41,778 nucleotides of DNA, from positions 1-41,778 of the forward strand of contig JAEYQM010000042.1 in the NCBI GenBank assembly GCA_023410025.1, in the 5' to 3' direction. Source of the DNA: Bacillota bacterium. Lineage in GTDB: Bacteria; Bacillota_I; Bacilli_A; ML615J-28; CAG-698. Made by a program: the position numbers and the translations under genes. Positions 15,632-24,708 of this stretch are shown one piece after another (the first letter of the stretch is position 1; the number at the start of each line of letters is the position of its first letter). Under the pieces are notes generated by a model. It worked only from the letters and a program-made list of their open reading frames with translations. It did no database searches and was not told where the DNA came from.

Positions 15632-17245
15632 ATGGCTAAAGAAATATTATTTTCTGATGAAGCAAGAAGGTCAATGTTAAGAGGCGTTGATATACTTTCT
15701 GATGCTGTAAAAATTACTCTTGGTCCAAAGGGTAGAAATGTTACATTTGAATCACCTAGTAAAACACCAATAATTACTAATGATGGTGTCACAATTGCTA
15801 AGGAAATTGTTTTAAAAAATAAATTTGAAAATATGGGTGCAAAACTACTATATGAAGTAGCAAGTAAAACTAATGACTTAGCAGGGGATGGAACAACAAC
15901 TGCAATAGTACTAGCACAAGAAATGATTCATAGGGGAATTGATGCAATTAATAATGGTGCAAACCCTGTTTTTGTAAAAGAGGGAATTGATTATGCTGCT
16001 AAGAAAATTAGTGAAGAAATAATTAAAAGAAGTAAAGAAATAAAAACTAGTAAAGAAGTAGCAAATGTTGCTACAATTTCTTCAGGAGACAAAAATATAG
16101 GTGAAATGATCGCTATGGCACTAGATGAGGTTGGACCAGATGGAGTAATCAATATTGAAGAATCAAATGGTTTTGATACAACTTTAAAGATTGTTGAGGG
16201 GATGCAATATGATAGAGGATATGTTTCTCCATATTTTGTAACTAATCGAGAAACCTTAGAAATAGTTTTAGAAAAACCATATATATTTATAACTGATCAA
16301 AAAATATCAACTATAAAAGAGATACTCCCAATCCTAGAATATGTGATGGAAATAAACAAACCACTATTAATAATAGGTGAAGATTTTGATAATGAAGTAA
16401 TAAGTACGGTATTAGTAAATAAACTACGAGGAGCATTTAATGTCGCCATGACAAAAGCTCCAGGATTTGGTGATAATCAAAAAGAAGTATTAAATGATAT
16501 TGCAATTCTTACGGGAGCTACCTTATGTTCTAAGGATTTAGGAATGGAATTAAAGAACATGTCTATAAGTGATTTGGGATCTACTAATAAAGTTATTATA
16601 ACAAAAGATAGTACTACACTTATTGGTGGATTTGGTGATAAAGAAAAACTAGAAAGTAGAAAACAAGAACTAAAAGATAGATTACTAGTATCAACAAGTG
16701 AATATGACAAAAGAAAACTTAGTGAAAGATTAGCCAAACTAACAAATGGCATTGCTCTACTTAAGGTTGGAGGATTAACAGAAGCCGAGCTTAATGATAA
16801 AAAATTACGATATGAAGATGCTCTTAATGCAACAAAGGCTGCCGTAGAAGAAGGAATTGTTCCTGGAGGAGGATTAATACTTGTTGAAGTATATAAAGAT
16901 TTGAAGGAGAAAATAACATCAAGTATAGATGACGTTCAAAAAGGAATAGAAGTTGTTATTGAATCATTACTTGCACCAATTAAGCAAATAGCTAAAAACT
17001 CTGGATTTAATCCACAAGAAATATTAGAAAATCAAATTAAAAAAAATGGTACTATCGGCTTTGATGCAAGAAGGGGATTGTGGGTAGATATGTTTGAAGA
17101 AGGTATTGTTGACCCAACAAAAGTAACAAAATCAGCACTATTAAACGCAGCCTCTATTTCAGGAATGTTCATAACAACCGAAGTTGCAATCGTAAATAGC
17201 GAAGAAGAAACCAAAAATTCCAATTTAGTTCCAGATTTTTATTAA
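15632..17245 (+). CDS. groEL: Chaperonin GroEL
   Basis: The 537-residue ring chaperonin folds proteins with GroES and ATP. Nucleotide-site blocks are present: ITLGPKGRNV, the Asp in TNDGVTIAKEI, AGDGTTTAIVLA, and YEDALNATKAAVEEGIVPGGG with the hydrolytic Asp. Apical substrate-binding segments such as YDRGYVSPYFVTN are typical. The usual C-terminal Gly-Gly-Met repeat tail is missing; the protein ends NLVPDFY. It forms an operon with groES. I see no clear terminator before the topA promoter. Confidence 0.96.
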   Translation: MAKEILFSDEARRSMLRGVDILSDAVKITLGPKGRNVTFESPSKTPIITNDGVTIAKEIVLKNKFENMGAKLLYEVASKTNDLAGDGTTTAIVLAQEMIHRGIDAINNGANPVFVKEGIDYAAKKISEEIIKRSKEIKTSKEVANVATISSGDKNIGEMIAMALDEVGPDGVINIEESNGFDTTLKIVEGMQYDRGYVSPYFVTNRETLEIVLEKPYIFITDQKISTIKEILPILEYVMEINKPLLIIGEDFDNEVISTVLVNKLRGAFNVAMTKAPGFGDNQKEVLNDIAILTGATLCSKDLGMELKNMSISDLGSTNKVIITKDSTTLIGGFGDKEKLESRKQELKDRLLVSTSEYDKRKLSERLAKLTNGIALLKVGGLTEAELNDKKLRYEDALNATKAAVEEGIVPGGGLILVEVYKDLKEKITSSIDDVQKGIEVVIESLLAPIKQIAKNSGFNPQEILENQIKKNGTIGFDARRGLWVDMFEEGIVDPTKVTKSALLNAASISGMFITTEVAIVNSEEETKNSNLVPDFY

Positions 17246-17255
17246 AATAATTTAT

Positions 17256-17284
17256 TTGACAATATCCATATTTCATACTATAAT
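17256..17284 (+). promoter_or_regulatory. Consensus topA promoter
   Basis: TTGACA (17256-17261), a 17-bp spacer and TATAAT (17279-17284): both hexamers are perfect. The transcribed leader is about 75 bases. Confidence 0.85.
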
Positions 17285-17317
17285 GTAGACAATTAAAAAA
17301 TAATAATAATTAAACTA

Positions 17318-17329
17318 ATTATGCATAAT
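17318..17329. repeat. Perfect 12-bp palindrome in the topA leader
   Basis: ATTATGCATAAT is self-complementary and lies between the topA promoter and its ribosome-binding site. It may be an operator or a chance AT-rich palindrome. Confidence 0.25.
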
Positions 17330-17365
17330 ATATTTATTACATAAACGAAATAAAGGAGTGGCGTT

Positions 17366-19354
17366 ATGGCGAAATATTTAGTAATCGTAGAATCGCCTGC
17401 AAAATCAAAAACTATTGAAAAATATTTAGGTAGTGATTATGTAGTTACATCAAGTAAGGGTCATATCCGTGACTTAACAACAAGAGGTCATGGCGGATAT
17501 GGTGTTGAAATAGAGAATGACTTTAAACCAATGTATAAAATAATGAAGGATAAAAAAGAGATTGTTAAATCTCTAAAAGCCGAAGTTAAAGGTTCAGAAA
17601 AAGTCTATCTTGCAACCGACCCGGACCGTGAAGGGGAAGCCATTAGTTGGCATTTATACGATGTTTTAGGTCTAGAAAATAAAAATTATGAACGTATTGT
17701 ATTTAATGAAATTACAAAACCAGCAGTTTTAAATGCCATTGAAAATGGACGTTCAATTGATATGGATTTAGTTAAATCACAAGAATCAAGAAGAATTCTT
17801 GACCGTATTATTGGATTTAGCTTATCTAAATTACTTCAAAAGAAAATTGGTTCTAAATCGGCAGGACGTGTGCAATCAGTTGCTTTAAAATTAGTTGTTG
17901 ATAGAGAAAAAGAAATTCAAAACTTTATCCCTGATGAATATTGGGATATTTTCTTAGAAACATCAAAGAAAAATAAAAAAATTAAAGCTAAACTTGAACG
18001 TTTTAATGGTGAAAAACTTAAAATTAGTAGTAAAGAAGAAACAGATAATATTTTAAATAGTTTATCTAGTGAATATAAAGTAATTGATAAAATTAATAAA
18101 ATTCGTGAAAAAGCTGCAAAGCCACCTTTTATTACTTCAACTCTTCAACAAGAAGCATCATCTAAATATAATTTCAATTCGAAAAAAACAATGATGATTG
18201 CTCAAAAGTTATATGAAGGTATTGAACTTAAAAACGAAAGAGTCGGTTTAATTACCTATATGCGTACGGATAGTGTTAGATTATCAAATGAATTTATTAA
18301 TGAAGGTAAAGAACATATTATAAATAATTATGGTGAAAAATACTATCGTGGATATGTAGATACATCTAAACCTTCGAAGAATGTTCAAGATGCCCATGAA
18401 GCAATTAGACCTTCAAAAGTAAGTTATACACCTGATTCTGTAAAGGATTATCTAACTAATGAAGAATATAAGATTTATTCATTAATTTATGATCGTGCAA
18501 TTTCATGTTTAATGAGTAATGCTATAGTTGAGGATGAAAAAGTTATTATTGGTAATAATGGTTATGAATTTGATACGACTGGTGAAAAGATAATTTTTGA
18601 TGGATATCTTGCCTTATATAGTAGTTATGAGACAAGTGATCAAAAACAATTACCTGATTTACATATCGGTGATGAAGTTCATGATCCAAAAATTACACCA
18701 GAACAAAAGTTTACGAATCCACCATTAAGATACTCAGAAGCTAGATTAATTAAGAAAATGGAAGAACTTGGTATTGGTAGACCGTCAACATATGCAGTAA
18801 CAATGGAAACTTTAAAATTAAGAAATTATATTAAAGTAGAAAAGAAGATGTTTGTTGCGACTCCTCAAGGAATCCTTACTTCTGATAAACTAGATGAGTT
18901 TTTCTCACTAATTATCAACATCAAATATACTGCTGAAATGGAAGAAGTATTAGATGATATTTCAGAAGGAAAACTTGTTTGGAATGATGAATTAAAGAGT
19001 TTTTATGATAAGTTTAAACCTTTACTAGATTATGCTAATGAGGCAATGGAAAGATTATATCCAATTGTTTTAGATGAACTTTGTCCTGAATGTGGAAGTA
19101 ATTTAGTAATTAGAAATGGTCGTTTTGGAGAATTTGTTGCATGTAGTGGATTCCCAAAATGTCGTTATATAAAAAAACAAGAAAAAGAAGAAGTATTAAC
19201 AGGTGTTAAATGTCCTGTATGTCATCAGGGTGAAATTGTTGAAAGAATTAGTAAGAGGGGTAGAAGTAAAGGACAAAAGTTCTATGCTTGTAATAGATAC
19301 CCTGAATGTAAATCAACCTACACAACTTTACCAACTGAAGAACAAAATCAATAA
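17366..19354 (+). CDS. topA: DNA topoisomerase I
   Basis: The 662-residue type IA enzyme relaxes negative supercoils. The TOPRIM domain covers about residues 1-120, with YLVIVESPAKSKTIEKYLG and LATDPDREGEAISWHL. The catalytic Tyr298 is in LITYMRTDSVRLS. The end holds one complete four-Cys zinc ribbon (CPECGSNLVIRNGRFGEF onward) and a second (CPVCHQGEIVERISKRGRS onward). This is shorter than the three or four ribbons of E. coli but normal for Bacillota. AAAGGAG precedes the ATG. The consensus promoter fits strong constitutive expression, and the gene is monocistronic. dprA or trmFO, often its neighbours, are not here. Confidence 0.97.
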   Translation: MAKYLVIVESPAKSKTIEKYLGSDYVVTSSKGHIRDLTTRGHGGYGVEIENDFKPMYKIMKDKKEIVKSLKAEVKGSEKVYLATDPDREGEAISWHLYDVLGLENKNYERIVFNEITKPAVLNAIENGRSIDMDLVKSQESRRILDRIIGFSLSKLLQKKIGSKSAGRVQSVALKLVVDREKEIQNFIPDEYWDIFLETSKKNKKIKAKLERFNGEKLKISSKEETDNILNSLSSEYKVIDKINKIREKAAKPPFITSTLQQEASSKYNFNSKKTMMIAQKLYEGIELKNERVGLITYMRTDSVRLSNEFINEGKEHIINNYGEKYYRGYVDTSKPSKNVQDAHEAIRPSKVSYTPDSVKDYLTNEEYKIYSLIYDRAISCLMSNAIVEDEKVIIGNNGYEFDTTGEKIIFDGYLALYSSYETSDQKQLPDLHIGDEVHDPKITPEQKFTNPPLRYSEARLIKKMEELGIGRPSTYAVTMETLKLRNYIKVEKKMFVATPQGILTSDKLDEFFSLIINIKYTAEMEEVLDDISEGKLVWNDELKSFYDKFKPLLDYANEAMERLYPIVLDELCPECGSNLVIRNGRFGEFVACSGFPKCRYIKKQEKEEVLTGVKCPVCHQGEIVERISKRGRSKGQKFYACNRYPECKSTYTTLPTEEQNQ

Positions 19355-19362
19355 TTTGAACT

Positions 19363-19388
19363 AAAACCATATTTAAATATGGTTTTTT
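19363..19388 (+). terminator. topA terminator
   Basis: The stem AAAACCATATTT / AAATATGGTTTT with a T-run. It starts eight bases after the stop. Confidence 0.85.
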
Positions 19389-19467
19389 AATTTAAAATTT
19401 AATATTATATAATGCTTAACACTGGATATTTTTTTGTAATTATATTGTTTTATTTATTTTAGTTTTG

Positions 19468-19476
19468 TGGTATAAT
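19468..19476 (+). promoter_or_regulatory. Extended -10 promoter of the SRP operon
   Basis: TGGTATAAT: a perfect -10 with the TGn extension and no convincing -35 at 17 bp. It closely resembles the tgt promoter at 26772. Confidence 0.6.
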
Positions 19477-19499
19477 CAATATAAGAAAGAGTGATTACT

Positions 19500-20474
19500 A
19501 TGGGATTATTTGATATATTTAAGAGTAAAGCAAAAAAAGAAGAAGCTAAAAAATATCGTATAGGGATGGAAAAAACAAGAAGGACTGCATTTGGTCGTCT
19601 TGCATCTTTATTTAGTGGATATAATGAAATAACTGAAGAGTTATTTGATGAACTTGAAGAAATATTTGTAATGGCTGATATGGGCGTTGAAACTGTCATT
19701 AACTTTATTGACAATTTAAAAAATGATGTTAGAACTAAAAATATAACTGAAGCAAAAAGTTTACAACCTATAATTGTAGATAAAATGTTTGATATATACT
19801 TAAAAGGGGAAGTTGTTAATTCCAATTTAGTATACAAAAAGGGCGAACTAAATGTTTATCTATTTGTTGGTGTAAATGGTGTAGGTAAAACCACAACAAT
19901 TGCTAAAATTGCCAATAAACTAAAAAAAGAAGGTAAAAAAGTTTTACTAGCTGCAGGAGATACTTTCAGAGCTGGGGCAATTGACCAACTTAAAATTTGG
20001 GGAGATCGCGCAGGAGTTGAAGTAGTTGAAGGTCCTGAAGGTAGCGACCCATCTAGTGTTATATTTGATGCAATCAAGAAAGCTAAAAGAGAAAATTATG
20101 ATGTCCTATTATGTGATACAGCAGGACGTCTTCAAACTAAAGTTAATCTAATGAAAGAATTAGAAAAGATTAAAAAAGTTATATCTCGTGAAGTTCCCAA
20201 TGCTCCTCAAGATACACTTTTAGTAATCGATGCAACCACTGGACAAAATGGATTAAACCAAGCGAAAGCCTTTATTGAGGCAACAGATGTAACTGGCGTT
20301 GTTCTTACAAAACTTGATGGGACTGCTAAGGGTGGGATTGTTCTTGCCATTAGGGATATTTATAATATACCAATTAAGTTTGTATGTTTAGGTGAAAAAA
20401 TTGACGATATTGAATATTTTGATATTGAGCAATATGTTTATGGATTGTTTGCAGATATGATCGATGAGGTGTAA
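19500..20474 (+). CDS. ftsY: Signal recognition particle receptor FtsY
   Basis: The 324-residue SRP GTPase receptor docks ribosome-nascent chain-SRP complexes on the membrane. It consists of a short amphipathic start (MGLFDIFKSKAKKEE), a helical N domain and a G domain with GVNGVGKTTTIAKIA near 123-137, AGDTFRAGAIDQL, DTAGRLQTKVNLM and TKLDGTAKGG. It lacks the long acidic A domain of E. coli, as is usual in Gram-positive bacteria. A GTG at 19491 would add three residues, but ATG 19500 gives the conserved MGLF start. It begins a tight operon with ylxM and ffh. Confidence 0.95.
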   Translation: MGLFDIFKSKAKKEEAKKYRIGMEKTRRTAFGRLASLFSGYNEITEELFDELEEIFVMADMGVETVINFIDNLKNDVRTKNITEAKSLQPIIVDKMFDIYLKGEVVNSNLVYKKGELNVYLFVGVNGVGKTTTIAKIANKLKKEGKKVLLAAGDTFRAGAIDQLKIWGDRAGVEVVEGPEGSDPSSVIFDAIKKAKRENYDVLLCDTAGRLQTKVNLMKELEKIKKVISREVPNAPQDTLLVIDATTGQNGLNQAKAFIEATDVTGVVLTKLDGTAKGGIVLAIRDIYNIPIKFVCLGEKIDDIEYFDIEQYVYGLFADMIDEV

Positions 20475-20476
20475 AA

Positions 20477-20797
20477 ATGGATCTACTTGGAAAAAAAGAA
20501 TTTTATAATAATTTGTTTGATCAATATAGCGAATTATTAACTCTAAAACAACAAGAGTATTTTAAGAGTTATTATTTTGATGATTTAAGTTTAGCTGAGA
20601 TTGCGGAAATTCATAATGTAAGTAGAAGTGCAATTTTTGACCAACTAAAGAAAATCTATACCTTACTAGAACAATATGAAGAAAAACTTGGTTTAGTTGA
20701 TAAAGAAAAGAAACGTAATGAAATTTATGATGGTTATCTAAATAGTGATAACCCTGAGATTTTAGAATTAATTGAAAAATTAAAGAATGTGGAGTAG
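20477..20797 (+). CDS. ylxM: YlxM family helix-turn-helix protein, SRP-associated
   Basis: The 106-residue UPF0122/YlxM protein starts two bases after ftsY and ends five bases before ffh. A sigma-factor-like helix-turn-helix is visible in LSLAEIAEIHNVSRSAIFDQ, followed by an acidic helical tail. The ftsY-ylxM-ffh order is conserved in Bacillota. In streptococci YlxM has been reported to bind the SRP and influence its RNA assembly. The assignment rests on both sequence and position. Confidence 0.92.
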   Translation: MDLLGKKEFYNNLFDQYSELLTLKQQEYFKSYYFDDLSLAEIAEIHNVSRSAIFDQLKKIYTLLEQYEEKLGLVDKEKKRNEIYDGYLNSDNPEILELIEKLKNVE

Positions 20798-20802
20798 TTT
20801 AT

Positions 20803-22206
20803 ATGCCTTTTGAAAGTTTATCGGAAAGAATTCAGATGAGTATCCGCCGAATTACAGGTCGCGGAAAATTAAATGAGAATGACATTGACGAGATGATGAA
20901 AGAAGTACGATTATCACTTCTTGAAGCCGATGTTAACTATAAAGTAGTTAAGAACTTTACTAGTGAAGTAAAAGCAAAGGCGTTAGGAGAAAAGGTTATG
21001 AAATCTTTAACTCCTGGAGATCAAGTAATTAAAATCGTACATGACGAATTAAAGAAATTAATGGGAGAAGAAGCATCTCCGATTATCTATAAAGCAAATG
21101 GAATTTCCGTGGTTTTATTTGTAGGTTTACAAGGTAGTGGTAAAACAACACATGCTGGAAAACTTGCTAACTACTTAAGAAAAACTGATAAGAAGAAACC
21201 TATGTTAATTGCAGCCGATATCTATAGACCTGCTGCTGTTAACCAATTAGTTACAGTTGGTAAACAATTAGGAATTGAAGTATTTGAAATGGGTACTAAT
21301 CACCCAGTTGATGAGATTGTAAAAAAAGGGTTAGCGTATGCTAGAGAAAAGAATTATGATTTAGTAATTGTTGATACAGCTGGTCGTTTACACATTGATG
21401 ATACAATGATGGATGAATTGGATGATGTTGTAAAAGTAGCTAAACCTGATGAAATACTACTTACAATTGATTCAATGATGGGGCAAGACTCAATCAATGT
21501 TATCACAACATTTAATGAAAGACTTCCAATAACAGGATGTGTTCTTACAAAACTTGATGGTGATACTCGTGGTGGTGCTGCATTATCTATTAGATACTTA
21601 ACAAATATTCCAATTAAATTTATTGGTTTAGGTGAAAAACTAGATCAAATAGAAGTATTCCATCCAGAAAGAATGGCTGGAAGAATCCTAGGAATGGGAG
21701 ATGTTGTTACTTTAATTGAAAAGGCAACAGAAGCCATAGATGAAGATGAAGCATTAAAAACAATGGAAAGAATCCAAAAGGGTGTTTTCAATTATAATGA
21801 CTTTTTAAAACAACTTAAAACAATAAAAAAATTAGGATCATTAAAAGGTATTTTATCATTAATTCCTGGTCTTGGTTCTCAACTTAAAAACTTAGATATT
21901 GATGATAAGAAATTTAATTTTATTGAAGCAATTATTGGATCAATGACTTCTCAAGAAAGAAAAAATCCAGAGCTAGTTGCTAAGAGCCCATCAAGACGTG
22001 AAAGAATTAGTAAAGGTTCTGGACGTCCATATCAAGAAGTTAATGCCCTAACAAAGCAATTTGACGATATGAAACAACAACTAAAAGCATTAAGCGGTTT
22101 AACTGAAGCTGATATGACTAAGAAAATGCAAAACCCAATGCCTCAAGCTCAAAGAAAACAAAGTAAGGGTAAGGGAAAAGGAAAAGGTAATTTTAGAATA
22201 AGATAG
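20803..22206 (+). CDS. ffh: Signal recognition particle protein Ffh (SRP54)
   Basis: The 467-residue GTPase binds signal peptides and SRP RNA. The N domain covers residues 1-90. The G domain has GLQGSGKTTHAGKLA, DIYRPAAVNQL, DTAGRLHID and TKLDGDTRGGAALS. The methionine-rich M domain starts near 300 and has the RNA-binding RRERISKGSGRPYQEVNAL block. The tail is Lys/Gly-rich. It interacts with FtsY, encoded in the same operon. The SRP RNA gene is not seen in the window. Confidence 0.97.
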   Translation: MPFESLSERIQMSIRRITGRGKLNENDIDEMMKEVRLSLLEADVNYKVVKNFTSEVKAKALGEKVMKSLTPGDQVIKIVHDELKKLMGEEASPIIYKANGISVVLFVGLQGSGKTTHAGKLANYLRKTDKKKPMLIAADIYRPAAVNQLVTVGKQLGIEVFEMGTNHPVDEIVKKGLAYAREKNYDLVIVDTAGRLHIDDTMMDELDDVVKVAKPDEILLTIDSMMGQDSINVITTFNERLPITGCVLTKLDGDTRGGAALSIRYLTNIPIKFIGLGEKLDQIEVFHPERMAGRILGMGDVVTLIEKATEAIDEDEALKTMERIQKGVFNYNDFLKQLKTIKKLGSLKGILSLIPGLGSQLKNLDIDDKKFNFIEAIIGSMTSQERKNPELVAKSPSRRERISKGSGRPYQEVNALTKQFDDMKQQLKALSGLTEADMTKKMQNPMPQAQRKQSKGKGKGKGNFRIR

Positions 22207-22218
22207 TGGGTAAGAAAT

Positions 22219-24057
22219 ATGAAATATGGGGATTATTTTTCACAAATAAAAGATTTATTTAATAATTTACAAATCCAATTAGATGAGTATCAAAACGACT
22301 ATTTATTAAAACAAGATGAGTTTGCAAAGAAATTAATTGATGATAAAATTGTTAGTAAAACAAAAGTAGAATTATTGGAATCTAAGTACCAACAAAATGA
22401 CGAAAATAATAACCAAAATATTTCCACTATTAAATCAATTATTCAACATCTACAGTCAGAATTAGAAAAAGTAATATCTGAATATAACGCTTCTCATAAC
22501 TCAGTTCAAGATAAAGAATTAATTCTAAGTATTAAAGAAGAAAAACTTAGTGATTTTAAACAAGCTAAGAAAAAGGCTATTTTTGATTTAAACCAAAGGA
22601 TTAATACAATTGATCGTGAATGTATTCTTAGTCTAAAAGCAAAACTAATTGAATTTGAAGAAGAAAAGAATTTATTTAAAAATAAATTGAATGATATTGA
22701 AAAGAAAATGAGATATGAAGTTTCAAAAATTGAAAATGAAATTCTATCTCCAGAAATTAAAACAAGTTCTGAACTTGAAAATAATCATAATTATCAGAAT
22801 ACTAAAGAAGTTATAGATTTTCGTAAGGATGGCATTAATCAGATTGCTAAACTTAAGAAAAAATACAATAAGGATATTCGCGATTTAGAAATTAAGTTTG
22901 CCAAATACGAAGCAGAATATAATCGAGATAACCGTATTTTAAGGGAAGAATATAATCTTCAAATTGAAGCATTAAAATATGAAAAATTAAGACTTCAACG
23001 TGAAATGGATATAGCTAATGTTGAATATGACTTTGGAGCATATAAACAAGCTAATATTAATGAGAAGACTTATAAAGATGAAAAAGCTAATTTTAAAAAA
23101 GCATATCATGAAAAGATAAAAGAAAATTATAATAAAATCAATACTATTGATAATAATTATAACAAAGTTAGTTATGATCAAACAGTTGATTTATTTAATA
23201 ATATTACGGTTGAAGATAATATGCGACTTGATGATATTTACAAACATTTAGTTGATACTAACAATAATTTTTATAATCGAACTAAAGATCTAAATGAATT
23301 ATTAAATACTATTGTAAGTAATTATCTATTAGTTTTTGAAAATCTTTTAGTTACTCATTGGAATAATATCTATAGTTTAGAAAAAACATTATATGAATCT
23401 CTTTTAATAGCTGATTATCATTCATATAGTTTTAATGAATTTAACTATAATTCATATAGAGATAAAATCAAGAGTTTATATAAGCAATTTAAATCTGATC
23501 AAAAAGATAGATTAAATGATTTTAATAAACAATTAAAAATTTCAATTGAAAGAATTTTAAATGAAATTTTAGTAATTTCTAAAAATTATAGTAATTATAT
23601 TAATGAAGAGGTAAATAGTTTTAATAAATATTTAAGTTTATTTAAAAATATTAATGGTTTATCTTTAAAAGATGGTATCTTATCAGCTAATAATAACTAT
23701 CTATCAAAAGAAGATAGAATCAAGCAAAATTTTGCAAATGTTAATAATAATTTAAATAATTTAAATAATGAAATTATAAATGATTTCGCCTTTAGTAATG
23801 AAGAGTTTAACTTAAATTGCAAAGAGTTAGAGGATAAAATCAAGAAATATCAACTTAAAAATGAAAATATACAAAAAAATGATATGGCTGATTACAACTC
23901 TATTGTTAATAACATTAATAATAATATTAAAGATGCAAAAAATGAGTTTTCTAATATTTTAAAGAAAAAGAAAAAAGAAGCAAATAATAAATTTAATAAT
24001 GAAGTTAAAAATATTACTAAAGACCAAAAAACAAGATTAAGAATGGGTCAAATATAA
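22219..24057 (+). CDS. Large coiled-coil protein of unknown function in the SRP operon
   Basis: 612 residues that I do not recognise. Nearly the whole length is predicted helical from heptad-like patterns rich in Lys, Glu, Asn, Leu and Ile (for example KYNKDIRDLEIKFAKYEAEY). There is no signal peptide, no membrane segment, no Walker motif and no cysteine cluster. The first half (1-310) is a long charged coiled coil. The middle (about 330-440) is richer in aromatics and may form a compact helical bundle. The last third is Asn-rich and ends in a basic KKKKKEANNKF and RLRMG segment. It starts 12 bases after ffh with a weak GTGGGT site, has no promoter of its own and ends at a shared terminator. 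Rod-like architecture suggests a cytoskeletal or scaffold role, which is inference. Confidence 0.8.
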   Translation: MKYGDYFSQIKDLFNNLQIQLDEYQNDYLLKQDEFAKKLIDDKIVSKTKVELLESKYQQNDENNNQNISTIKSIIQHLQSELEKVISEYNASHNSVQDKELILSIKEEKLSDFKQAKKKAIFDLNQRINTIDRECILSLKAKLIEFEEEKNLFKNKLNDIEKKMRYEVSKIENEILSPEIKTSSELENNHNYQNTKEVIDFRKDGINQIAKLKKKYNKDIRDLEIKFAKYEAEYNRDNRILREEYNLQIEALKYEKLRLQREMDIANVEYDFGAYKQANINEKTYKDEKANFKKAYHEKIKENYNKINTIDNNYNKVSYDQTVDLFNNITVEDNMRLDDIYKHLVDTNNNFYNRTKDLNELLNTIVSNYLLVFENLLVTHWNNIYSLEKTLYESLLIADYHSYSFNEFNYNSYRDKIKSLYKQFKSDQKDRLNDFNKQLKISIERILNEILVISKNYSNYINEEVNSFNKYLSLFKNINGLSLKDGILSANNNYLSKEDRIKQNFANVNNNLNNLNNEIINDFAFSNEEFNLNCKELEDKIKKYQLKNENIQKNDMADYNSIVNNINNNIKDAKNEFSNILKKKKKEANNKFNNEVKNITKDQKTRLRMGQI

Positions 24058-24058
24058 A

Positions 24059-24085
24059 AAAACCGTTTCTTTAAGAAACGGTTTT
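24059..24085. terminator. Bidirectional terminator between the SRP operon and ruvA
   Basis: The stem AAAACCGTTTC / GAAACGGTTTT around a TTTAA loop, with A-tract and T-tract on either side. It overlaps the ruvA stop. Confidence 0.9.
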
Positions 24086-24641
24086 AAAATAGTTTTTTAA
24101 GACTCTCTTTAATTAAAACTTCAATTGATAAATGAAGATTTTCATTTAGAAATTTATCTAACTTTTTGACTTCTTGATTACTATATCCAAGTGATTTTAA
24201 TGCCTCTTTCACATTCTCGATTTTTGGATCAAGTTTTGATTGTTGACCTTGGATTAGTTTACCTTGTAAGTCAAGAATAATTTGACTACTTGCTTTAGCT
24301 CCGACGCCAGGGAATTTCTTAAGATATGCAATATCGCCATTAATAATTGCTTCTTCAAGACGATTAATATCGCCATTAGCAACAATGGCAAGTGCACCTT
24401 TAGGACCAATTCCCTTTACAGAAATTAATTTTAAAAATAATTCTTTTTCTTCTAATGTTTTAAAACCATATAATTCAAATATATCTTCTCTAACATGAAG
24501 ATATGTGTGTATTAAAACTTGTTCACCTACACTAAAAGAAAAAGGGTTGGGAGTTTTAATGGTATAGCCAATATTATTATTTTCAAGAACAATATAACTT
24601 GAAAATGTATGGGTAATTACTCCCTTTATATAATTATACAT
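24084..24641 (-). CDS. ruvA: Holliday junction branch migration protein RuvA
   Basis: The 185-residue protein binds four-way junctions and loads RuvB. It has an N-terminal OB fold (MYNYIKGVITHTFSSYIVLE). Two helix-hairpin-helix motifs follow: LISVKGIGPKGALAI near 73 and LKKFPGVGAKASSQIILDL near 106. The C-terminal RuvB-contacting domain III has VKEALKSLGYSNQEV. It has its own consensus promoter and AAGGAAG ribosome-binding site on the minus strand. ruvA is normally followed by ruvB on the same strand; here the pair is divergent (see findings). RuvC is not in the window. Confidence 0.95.
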   Translation of the reverse strand: MYNYIKGVITHTFSSYIVLENNNIGYTIKTPNPFSFSVGEQVLIHTYLHVREDIFELYGFKTLEEKELFLKLISVKGIGPKGALAIVANGDINRLEEAIINGDIAYLKKFPGVGAKASSQIILDLQGKLIQGQQSKLDPKIENVKEALKSLGYSNQEVKKLDKFLNENLHLSIEVLIKESLKKLF

Positions 24642-24661
24642 AATTTCACTTCCTTAGTTTA

Positions 24662-24690
24662 ATTATAGCATAGTAAGAAAAAAATGTAAA
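24662..24690 (-). promoter_or_regulatory. ruvA promoter
   Basis: On the minus strand: TTTACA (24690-24685), 17-bp spacer, TATAAT (24667-24662) with a TGC extension. It lies in the 67-base gap shared with ruvB. No equally good forward promoter is visible there. Confidence 0.75.
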
Positions 24691-24708
24691 TTGAAAGGAA
24701 AACAATTT

